Assembly (NCBI GenBank): GCA_947259315.1
Contig: CAMYLR010000024.1
Span: forward strand, 14,279-29,700
DNA length: 15,422 nucleotides
Direction of reading: 5' to 3'
Origin: an uncultured Gemmatimonadales bacterium
GTDB lineage: Bacteria; Gemmatimonadota; Gemmatimonadetes; JACCXV01; JAHWKZ01
Shown here: positions 8,401 to 13,078 of the stretch, piece after piece
Layout of the letters: each line of letters opens with the position of its first letter
Numbering within the stretch: the first letter of the stretch is position 1
Notes under the pieces: model-generated
What the model saw: the letters and a program-made list of their open reading frames with translations, nothing else
Databases searched by the model: none
Told to the model about the DNA's origin: nothing
Position numbers and translations under genes: made by a program

Positions 8401-9775
8401 GGGCTATGTGCTGGCTACGCCGTTGTTGATCCGTGAGGACCGTGCGCGCGCTGACTTGCAGCGATTGGGGGAGGGCGTGTTCCTGCTGTCGGCGTTCTCC
8501 CTGGGATTCCTATTGATCGTAAGTGGCGGGCTCTCGAGGTACATGGCGCGGCCGCTATCGGCGCTCGAGCGTGGCACCCGGCAGATCGCCGCCGGAAGGC
8601 TCTCCTACCGTCTTCCGGCACCCGCTCGACGAGACGAATTCGGACGCCTGCAGGGTGCGTTCAACGCGATGGCTGAACAGCTGGACGTCGGTCAGCGCGC
8701 GCTGGAGCAAGAAAAGTCCAGGGTTCAGGCGATTCTGGCTTCGGTCGGCGCCGGAGTAGTGGCGCTCGACGAGCGCGGGAAGATCCGGCTGCTCAACGAT
8801 CGTGCCGCCAGTCTACTTGGTCTGGACCCGCGTGATGTCGTCGACCGCCCCGTTGAAGAGCTCGTCGATGACGACGGTGAAGCGAGCTCGTTCTGGCGCG
8901 CGGTGGGAATAGAGTTCGACCGAGGAGGGGGAGACGATCACGATTTGGTCGTTCGCCGAAACGGGGAGGAGCGGCATTATCACATGGTGGGAACGGCGTT
9001 GCGCGACGCCGTCGGGCGAGAGCGGGGATTGGTCGTGGCGTTCGAGGACATTACGGCCAACGTACAGTCGCAGCGCGTGCTGGCGTGGGGTGAGATGGCC
9101 CGACAGGTCGCGCACGAGATCAAGAACCCACTCACGCCGATGAAGCTGTCGCTGCAACACCTCGAGCGCACGGTCGAAGATCGGCCGGACGATTTCCATC
9201 AGGTGTTTCACTCCAACCTGGACTTGATCTTGGCCGAGGTCGAACGACTCGAACGAATCGCCAGCAACTTCGCTCGCTTCGCGGTGCCCGACCCGGCCGT
9301 AAGAGAACCGTTTGATGCCGAGTCGGTGGCGCGGGAGGTGGTAGCGTTGTTCGAGCCCGGCGAGGATAACGTGGTTTACTCGCTCGACGTCGTCGGGCAG
9401 CCACAACATCTGCTCGGTGACCCCGAGGGGTTCCGCCGCATCCTGGTCAACCTGCTCCAGAACAGCCGCGAAGCGGTGCTGGCTGGAGACGGCGGGAGCG
9501 TAAGCCTGCGACTCGACTGGAAGCGTGAAAGCGGTTGGGCGTGGATCTCGGTCGTCGACGACGGAGTCGGGCTACCCACGGACGGGATCGATCGGCTCTT
9601 CGAGCCATCGTTCTCGACCAAAACGCGTGGCACGGGTCTCGGCTTGGCGATCACGCGCCGGATCGTCGAAGCGTGGGATGGCAGGATCGAGTACGAGCGC
9701 CGCTCCGAGGGAGGCACGGCGATCCACGTCCGTCTGCCATCTGTCCCGCTCGAGGACGACGCGCCGAGGCCTTAG
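5471..9775 (+). CDS. Large NtrY-like multi-span sensor histidine kinase
   Basis: A 1434-residue inner-membrane kinase. Two or three helices within residues 8-68 precede a soluble region (about 75-290, probably extracytoplasmic). About eight helices follow between 296 and 570 (for example 296-313, 332-347, 381-396, 407-423, 450-477, 487-505, 516-535, 550-570). A second soluble region (about 571-785) is followed by helices at about 788-808 and 833-856. A third sensor region (about 857-1000) ends at a last helix (about 1003-1022). The cytoplasmic part has a HAMP domain (about 1023-1075), a PAS domain (about 1085-1195), a HisKA domain with His1215 in AHEIKNPLTPMKLSLQHLE, and a HATPase with Asn1331 (NLLQNSREA), Asp1364 (DDGVGLP) and GTGLGLA at 1387. 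All catalytic boxes are intact. HEIKNPLTPMKLS is typical of NtrY, but NtrY is usually far shorter. The start overlaps exbD by four bases. No response regulator is in the window, so its partner and signal are unknown. Confidence 0.9.
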   Translation: MNQPARTFVAAAVLGGVLFITSPGPLAVGLLVAALVALVVGLARRWPRRWGLRVAHVLLFAYLAAWAYTHFDDWRLARGGAATSTRLETAKLERVAAVLGGRLQTDRALAVRVAGALAAESATGGRDMVQDPELFVALGRAVPPLLPTGVGVEVYDAAGSLRAWWGEPRGGRLPADSVMAPIAGGVVRRPPGYTLAYAAVPWSVESDSFVVAVKDLWAVETPLRRGVGETDLMLTTLERGEDLAFRVLTPGDEPEQPSPSAAIRGSDGEAVASVVSERFMLRRYLAERRRDARRMLAGLYLWPLLWATGAIWQLARRRRGGSSLTRWATGFTGQTIVLIGLWAFVMESRFAARLLPEAWFSPLTFATDFLGPGGRSPGDLMFTASIVFLIVLSAYTLIPESRRRLSPLWVVPAVVGAAALALEVAPATGMVVERALQSMSPTVFFSSTLLFSPPYLLVLLSFALLGAAAIGALAIVFRWLNMPTGKGWVLGAASVTATMLALAAFNLQSAAMAGRFSAIGPLLGLGAVGAAVLIDAAGRRRDDAHPASSVRFSLVAVGLACVLTFPVVAFARVQAAHELLVERAERIGEASTQWLQYNMTRTIEYLATSPEVKRAIQDSNRDAALLLWNQSPLRTLDFASGLYLFDAEGSTVSQFALSAVDLSGRARRYARETPVPRVEIEGAPRDRGIWWAIVPVNEVVDDVEERVGAAVAMTTGALELREPATGSAFVLTDLLAGSGPPANAPQITALSSDEVPPPGTLLTTVVREGEEPVQLAMALEPLLPTARSYAVFAFVGVICGMLLGLVERWGDVRTRGRWWASIRAENPLHSFRLQLLLAFLAVATVPLTLYAVFGYRATRIELQEATRGAAAEALAAASRMVVDDPSLERGTPRLLTDRLREIAEVLQQDLVLYWRGRTVASSRPEIFASRLFADRMPGEVYADLFGVRRPLAFDSMVLGQRSFLVAYQPLVEPDAPAGYVLATPLLIREDRARADLQRLGEGVFLLSAFSLGFLLIVSGGLSRYMARPLSALERGTRQIAAGRLSYRLPAPARRDEFGRLQGAFNAMAEQLDVGQRALEQEKSRVQAILASVGAGVVALDERGKIRLLNDRAASLLGLDPRDVVDRPVEELVDDDGEASSFWRAVGIEFDRGGGDDHDLVVRRNGEERHYHMVGTALRDAVGRERGLVVAFEDITANVQSQRVLAWGEMARQVAHEIKNPLTPMKLSLQHLERTVEDRPDDFHQVFHSNLDLILAEVERLERIASNFARFAVPDPAVREPFDAESVAREVVALFEPGEDNVVYSLDVVGQPQHLLGDPEGFRRILVNLLQNSREAVLAGDGGSVSLRLDWKRESGWAWISVVDDGVGLPTDGIDRLFEPSFSTKTRGTGLGLAITRRIVEAWDGRIEYERRSEGGTAIHVRLPSVPLEDDAPRP

Positions 9776-9875
9776 GAGTCAACCTGCCCTCCAGCCGCCG
9801 GCCGGCCCGAAAGTGGCGCCGATTGCCGCTGCTGTGAACTGTTTTTCCATAATTGAGAATAGCGGTTCATTTTCG

Positions 9876-9905
9876 TTGACAATCCCGATAGATAAATGGT
9901 AGGCT
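9876..9905 (+). promoter_or_regulatory. Sigma-70-type promoter of flp1
   Basis: A perfect -35 TTGACA (9876-9881) and a -10 TAGGCT (9900-9905) are separated by 18 bases. Upstream (about 9841-9875) the DNA is markedly T/A-rich for this genome, like an UP element. The predicted transcript start near 9912 leaves a leader of about 40 bases. In it TAGAG (9916-9920) can pair with CTCTA (9932-9936), just before a weak GGGGG ribosome site (9938-9942). Confidence 0.65.
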
Positions 9906-9951
9906 GGAGCCTGCATAGAGAAACTAGTGTACTCTACGGGGGTAGCAACAG

Positions 9952-10161
9952 ATGGGGCATTTTGGAATCAAGCACCTCATAAAATCATGTAAGTCAATTC
10001 ACAACAACGAATTAGGTCAGGACTTGGCGGAGTACGCGCTTCTCGCGTCGCTGATCGCGATCGTCGTGATCGCTGCCGTCACCCTGGTCGGTGGCACACT
10101 GGCCAACACGTTGAATACCGTCGCCAGCGCCATGACCGGCGTTGCCGGCGGTGGGAGCTAG
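9952..10161 (+). CDS. flp1: Flp-type pilin precursor (first copy)
   Basis: A 69-residue prepilin. A 22-residue leader ends in Gly22, followed by QDLAEYALLASLIAIVVIA. The Glu at mature position +5 and Tyr at +6 are the Flp (type IVb) processing signature, so the mature pilin would be 47 residues. The hydrophobic helix is followed by a polar part and the tail AGGGS. It is the most divergent of the four pilins here: its leader (GIKHLIKSCKS) is basic and its first 60 bases are A/T-rich, unlike the neighbours. It has its own promoter. A GC-rich stem-loop follows its stop, so it may be a separate transcript. It may be the major pilin or a minor or alternative subunit; sequence does not tell. Confidence 0.9.
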   Translation: MGHFGIKHLIKSCKSIHNNELGQDLAEYALLASLIAIVVIAAVTLVGGTLANTLNTVASAMTGVAGGGS

Positions 10162-10308
10162 ATGACCGTGGGGTTTTCGACTACCCCCGGCCGTCGCGGA
10201 GCCGGGGCTGCCCCCATCTTGCCACTGGCCTCGGCCTCCCGCGGCGGCAACTTGTTTCCACTTTTTTGGAAGAGAATTGCTATCGATGGGAATTACCAAG
10301 CTAATTCG
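10162..10308. other. Intergenic spacer between flp1 and flp2 with two inverted repeats
   Basis: No gene is supported here. CCCCGGC (10185-10191) pairs with GCCGGGG (10201-10207) around a nine-base loop. It could trim or protect the flp1 transcript, but with no T-run after it, it is not a standard terminator. A smaller dyad, TTCCA/TGGAA (10256-10260 and 10267-10271, around CTTTTT), lies about 40 bases upstream of the flp2 -35. It could be an operator or chance. Confidence 0.45.
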
Positions 10309-10337
10309 TTGACTCTTTTTTCTCGACGTGGTAGCGT
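10309..10337 (+). promoter_or_regulatory. Sigma-70-type promoter of the flp2-flp3-flp4 group
   Basis: TTGACT (10309-10314), a 17-base spacer and TAGCGT (10332-10337). It matches the flp1 promoter beyond the consensus: both have TTCGTTGAC at the -35 and GGTAG at the -10. The predicted start near 10344 gives a leader of about 95 bases before flp2. Confidence 0.65.
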
Positions 10338-10353
10338 GTGTTCACCGAATTGT

Positions 10354-10404
10354 CCTCTGGTCTCCGCGCCAGGCCCGCGAGGCGACGGGATCGTCCCGCA
10401 GAGG
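10354..10404 (+). promoter_or_regulatory. Structured 5' leader of the flp2 transcript
   Basis: The outer arms CCTCTG (10354-10359) and CAGAGG (10399-10404) are complementary. They enclose a perfect hairpin, CGGGA-TCG-TCCCG (10386-10398), and a possible CGCC/GGCG stem (10367-10370 with 10381-10384). This is drawn as a small three-way junction. It ends 20 bases before the flp2 ribosome site. It matches no riboswitch class I can recall; function is unknown. Confidence 0.35.
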
Positions 10405-10423
10405 GCAGTAACAAACCGAACCC

Positions 10424-10430
10424 GGAAAGG
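10424..10430 (+). promoter_or_regulatory. Ribosome binding site that fixes the flp2 start
   Basis: GGAAAGG stands nine bases before the GTG at 10440, and only three bases before the in-frame GTG at 10434, so 10440 is favoured. A much longer reading frame from 10338 would start at the predicted promoter itself and can be set aside. Confidence 0.5.
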
Positions 10431-10439
10431 CTGGTGTTC

Positions 10440-10682
10440 GTGACTTTTTTGCTACTGCAGGCCAGCCGGCTCCTTTGGGGGCCAAGAGACGACCGAGAGA
10501 GCCCGACCCCCGAAGACGGGTGCGGCTTGGACGAAAGCGGACAGGATCTCGCGGAGTATGCGCTCCTGATCTCGCTCATCGCGCTCGTCGTCATCGGGGC
10601 GGTCACACTGCTCGGAACTCAGCTCATCGCGGCGTACAACAACATCACCGCGACGCTGAATTTCGGCGGTGGTGGTTCTTAA
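10440..10682 (+). CDS. flp2: Flp-type pilin precursor (second copy, long leader)
   Basis: An 80-residue prepilin from a GTG start. The leader is unusually long for an Flp pilin (34 residues, beginning MTFLLLQASRLLWG and ending LDESG). The mature part is 46 residues: QDLAEYALLISLIALVVIG with Glu+5, then a polar segment (QLIAAYNNITATLNF) and the tail GGGGS. Up to TLLGTQ the mature sequence is identical to the third copy; after that it diverges, so the subunits share an assembly helix but differ on the exposed end. If translation instead began at the TTG of LDESG, the leader would be only five residues; this has weaker support. It is probably co-transcribed with the next two pilins. Confidence 0.85.
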   Translation: MTFLLLQASRLLWGPRDDRESPTPEDGCGLDESGQDLAEYALLISLIALVVIGAVTLLGTQLIAAYNNITATLNFGGGGS

Positions 10683-10725
10683 CTCGCGAAGCAAAACGCA
10701 ACTCAACTCGGAGGGACCCATCCCA

Positions 10726-10905
10726 ATGAGCCTCTGGACTCGTTTTTGGGCCGACGACTCGGGTCAGGACCTAGCGGAGTACGCGCTCCTGATCTCGCTG
10801 ATCGCTCTAGTAGTGATCGGTGCTGTTACGCTGCTCGGCACGCAGATCAACACCGTGTTCACGAACATCACCAACGCCCTCGCGGGCTCCGGTGGTGGAT
10901 CGTAG
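10726..10905 (+). CDS. flp3: Flp-type pilin precursor (third copy)
   Basis: A 59-residue prepilin. A 13-residue leader, MSLWTRFWADDSG, is followed by QDLAEYALLISLIALVVIG with the Glu+5 and Tyr+6 processing signature, giving a 46-residue mature pilin. The C-terminal part is TQINTVFTNITNALAGSGGGS. The ATG has a strong GGAGGG site ten bases upstream (10710-10715); reading through from the flp2 end in this frame is therefore not needed. It lies 43 bases after flp2 with no promoter visible between. Confidence 0.93.
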   Translation: MSLWTRFWADDSGQDLAEYALLISLIALVVIGAVTLLGTQINTVFTNITNALAGSGGGS

Positions 10906-10939
10906 ACCACGCAACCCAAACCGGAGGAGGACCCATCCA

Positions 10940-11122
10940 ATGAGCCTCTGGACTCGCTTCTGGGCCGACGACTCCGGCCAGGACCTAGCCGAATACGCGC
11001 TGTTGATCGCGCTGATCGCGCTGGTCGTGATCGGTGCAGTCACACTGCTCGGCACCCAGATCAACACCGTGTTCACGAACATCACCAACGCCCTGGCAGG
11101 TTCGGGTGGTGGTGGGTCGTAA
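10940..11122 (+). CDS. flp4: Flp-type pilin precursor (fourth copy)
   Basis: A 60-residue prepilin nearly identical to the third copy. It has the same 13-residue leader and the same G|QDLAEY cleavage site, with Ala in place of Ser in LLIALIAL and the tail GSGGGGS. The ribosome site GGAGGAGG (10923-10930) is stronger than that of the other pilin genes, hinting that this is the most translated copy. Two hairpins follow the stop. Both copies may be redundant dosage genes. Confidence 0.93.
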   Translation: MSLWTRFWADDSGQDLAEYALLIALIALVVIGAVTLLGTQINTVFTNITNALAGSGGGGS

Positions 11123-11172
11123 CCACGGCTGAAAGACGTGGAATCGGGGCGTCCGGCTTGGCCGGAGCCCCG
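11123..11172 (+). promoter_or_regulatory. Two adjacent hairpins between the pilin genes and tadV
   Basis: CCACG/CGTGG (11123-11127 with 11137-11141) starts directly at the flp4 stop. Next comes a strong hairpin: CGGGGC/GCCCCG (11145-11150 with 11167-11172), one bulged G, and an inner TCCGGC/GCCGGA stem around a TTG loop. No T-run follows, so it is better read as an attenuator or a 3' stabiliser of the pilin message than as a full terminator. It would let pilins be made in excess over the assembly proteins. Confidence 0.6.
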
Positions 11173-11239
11173 AGACCATGACACTCGCGTCGCGTAACCC
11201 TTTAACGCTCCAGGACCCCCGCCTGGTCGAGAGGTCCTA

Positions 11240-11755
11240 TTGACTGCAAACCCTAGTCTGATCGCGCTCGTTCTCGTCTTGGCAGTTGCCGTGGTGTGGG
11301 ATCTGCGCACGCGTCGCATCCCGAATTGGTTGACCGTCGGGGCGGTTGGTGCCGCGCTCGGTCTGCGCGCGGTTCAAGGTTTCGAGCCGTTGGGATTGGG
11401 CGTGCTAGGGCTGGCGCTGGGTTTGGCGATGTCGTTGCCGCTGGTCTTCGCAGGTGGGCTGGGTGGTGGTGATGCCAAGCTGTTGGCGGCGGTGGGTGCG
11501 TTTCTGGGACCGGGAAAATTGATCGTCGCACTCTTGGCGATGGCGCTCGTCGGGGGTGTGCTGACGGTGGCGGTCGCAACCCGCCGCGGGGTTATGTACG
11601 AGACGCTTCGTCACACATGGCGGCTCACCGGCCAGTTGGTCGGATTGGGCTCTGAAACTGAACCGCGCCGAACGCTCGGTACCGCTGGAGCTTTGACGAT
11701 TCCGTACGCGGTGCCGATCGCTATTGGCGCTTTGGCAGGCCTCATCTACGGATAG
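11240..11755 (+). CDS. tadV: Prepilin peptidase of the Tad pilus (TadV/CpaA)
   Basis: A 171-residue inner-membrane aspartic protease, a short-form type IV prepilin peptidase lacking the methylase domain. The two catalytic aspartates are Asp21 in VVWDLRTRRIPN and Asp78 in GGLGGGDAKL. Hydrophobic segments make up most of the chain (for example 7-20, about 50-72, 92-112 and 153-170). It would cleave the Flp prepilins and the TadE pseudopilin after the Gly preceding QxxxE. The start is a TTG, with GAGAGG five bases upstream (11229-11234); no better start is seen. It follows the pilin genes after a 117-base spacer containing hairpins. Its placement between flp and tadE is common in tad loci. Confidence 0.92.
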   Translation: MTANPSLIALVLVLAVAVVWDLRTRRIPNWLTVGAVGAALGLRAVQGFEPLGLGVLGLALGLAMSLPLVFAGGLGGGDAKLLAAVGAFLGPGKLIVALLAMALVGGVLTVAVATRRGVMYETLRHTWRLTGQLVGLGSETEPRRTLGTAGALTIPYAVPIAIGALAGLIYG

Positions 11756-11779
11756 CTCGAGCTCGCACGGGGGGTGCTC

Positions 11780-12238
11780 ATGATCAATCGTTTCTCTAGA
11801 ACAACGGTCGCGCGGCGTCGCTGGCTGCGCTCCAACGTGGGCCAGTCGATCGTCGAGGTGGCGATCGCGATGCCGATTCTGCTCGGGCTGGTGATCGGGA
11901 TCTTCGAGTTTGGCCGCGCCTGGAACATCCGTCAGGTGACGACCAATGCGGCCCGCGAGGGCTCGCGTTTGGCGGTCATTCAGGGCGCCGACCAGCTGGT
12001 TGTCGAATCGCAGATCGAAGGTCGGATGAGTGATGCCGGCCTCGACCCCGGCCTCGCCACAATCAATATCAGTGGCATGTGTGCCGGGGGGGGGTGTGTC
12101 GGTCAGCCGGTTTCGGTTCAAGTCGACTACCCGGTTCAGTTCACGTTTATCGGGCCGATCGTCGATTTGCTCGGCGGCGGAGGCTCGATCCCCGGCTCGA
12201 TCAACATGACGACGACCTCGACCATGCGACACGAATAG
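11780..12238 (+). CDS. tadE: TadE-like pseudopilin
   Basis: A 152-residue protein of the TadE family. An Arg-rich leader ends at Gly21, followed by QSIVEVAIAMPILLGLVIGIFEFGRAW. Glu is at +5, so it fits cleavage by the neighbouring peptidase, as known for TadE/TadF pseudopilins. After the membrane helix come NAAREGSRLAVIQG and a periplasmic domain. Cys101 and Cys106 flank three glycines encoded by a run of nine G (12086-12094); the two cysteines may form a disulfide. ATG 11780 is preferred over GTG 11774 because of the G-rich site just upstream. It starts 24 bases after tadV and ends ten bases before cpaB. Confidence 0.88.
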   Translation: MINRFSRTTVARRRWLRSNVGQSIVEVAIAMPILLGLVIGIFEFGRAWNIRQVTTNAAREGSRLAVIQGADQLVVESQIEGRMSDAGLDPGLATINISGMCAGGGCVGQPVSVQVDYPVQFTFIGPIVDLLGGGGSIPGSINMTTTSTMRHE

Positions 12239-12248
12239 GTGGTGACAG

Positions 12249-13061
12249 ATGCGACGTAGACGAATCCTCATCGCGTTGGTACTGGCGGTAGTCTCGGGTA
12301 TCGCCGCAGCGTACTTGGCGCTTGGCTATTTGCAGCGAACGAACATCGTGCCGACACCGGCGGTGGCTTCCTCCGGCACCTTGGTAGCGGTCGCCGCGCG
12401 GGACTTGGCGATGGGTACCGTGTTGGACCCGGCCGACGTCGAGATCGTCGATTGGCCGACCGCTTCGGTGCCGGTCGGTTACGCCCGGTCCGCCGACGAA
12501 GTCGTCGGCAGGGGGTTGATCACCACGGTCAGCGCGGGTGAGCCTCTGCTCACGTCCAAGCTGGCCAGCAAGGAGGCCGGTGGGGGTTTGCCGATCGTCA
12601 TTCCGGAGGGGATGCGCGCGGTGAGCGTCAAAGTCGACGAGGTGATCGGCGTGGCGGGTTTTGTGTTGCCGGGCACCCGGGTCGATGTCCTGGTGACGCT
12701 CAACCCGAGCGCCGAGCCCGAGTTAGCGGCGACGCGGGTGATCCTGCAGAACGTCCAGACGTTGGCCGCCGGCCAGACGATTCAGCGTGACCAGGATGGC
12801 ACGCCACAGACGGTCACCGTGATCACGCTGTTGGTCACGCCGGACCAGGCGCAGAAGCTGACGCTCGCCTCAACCAAGGGGAGAATCCAGCTCGCGCTCC
12901 GCAACACGCTCGACATGGAAGAGGTCGATACGACGGCGATCCGAGCCGGGAACTTGATCCAAAAGGCCGACCGGCCGGTGGTCAAGAAGACCGGGAAGCG
13001 TCGCGTGCGGCCACAGGTAGAGGTTTACAACGGTGCGAAGCGTAGCGTAACCACGTTCTAG
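12249..13061 (+). CDS. cpaB: Flp pilus assembly protein CpaB/RcpC
   Basis: A 270-residue protein with an N-terminal membrane anchor (about 6-27). A SAF domain follows at about 43-105 (TLVAVAARDLAMGTVLDPADVEIVDWP, then GRGLITTVSAGEPLLTSKL), then the RcpC/CpaB domain at about 115-235 with IPEGMRAVSVKVDEV and GFVLPGTRVDVLVT. The family acts in the periplasm and is thought to support the secretin channel of the Tad system. The ribosome site AGGTGG (12237-12242) overlaps the tadE stop, six bases before the ATG. The basic C-terminal end (KKTGKRRVRPQ) is of unknown use. Confidence 0.93.
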   Translation: MRRRRILIALVLAVVSGIAAAYLALGYLQRTNIVPTPAVASSGTLVAVAARDLAMGTVLDPADVEIVDWPTASVPVGYARSADEVVGRGLITTVSAGEPLLTSKLASKEAGGGLPIVIPEGMRAVSVKVDEVIGVAGFVLPGTRVDVLVTLNPSAEPELAATRVILQNVQTLAAGQTIQRDQDGTPQTVTVITLLVTPDQAQKLTLASTKGRIQLALRNTLDMEEVDTTAIRAGNLIQKADRPVVKKTGKRRVRPQVEVYNGAKRSVTTF

Positions 13062-13078
13062 TGACACGAGGAGAGAAG

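Larger units (their letters stand above)
10709..11122 (+). repeat. Tandem duplication of a pilin gene with its ribosome site (flp3/flp4)
   Basis: Two adjacent units (about 10709-10905 and 10921-11122) are alike from the ribosome site (CGGAGG... ACCCATCC) to the stop codon. The proteins differ by one Ser-to-Ala change and one extra Gly. The DNA has many silent differences in the helix-coding part, yet a 38-base block near the 3' end (10843-10880 and 11057-11094) is identical. Confidence 0.85.

Noticed and set aside
9776-9850. Terminator after the histidine kinase
   Set aside because: GCCGGCCGGC and GGCGCC palindromes and a later TTTTT are present, but no stable stem ends directly at the T-run.
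10185-10207. Intrinsic terminator after flp1
   Set aside because: The stem is good (7 bp) but it is followed by CTGCCCCC rather than a T-run, so I list it only as a stem-loop.
10338-10439. Longer upstream start for flp2
   Set aside because: It would begin at the predicted promoter -10 and before the transcript start. The GGAAAGG site supports the GTG at 10440.
10344-10440. c-di-GMP riboswitch in the flp2 leader
   Set aside because: GGGCAGTAACAAACC recalls the GEMM core slightly, but the second conserved half (GGGACGCAAAGC type) and the tetraloop-receptor arrangement are absent.
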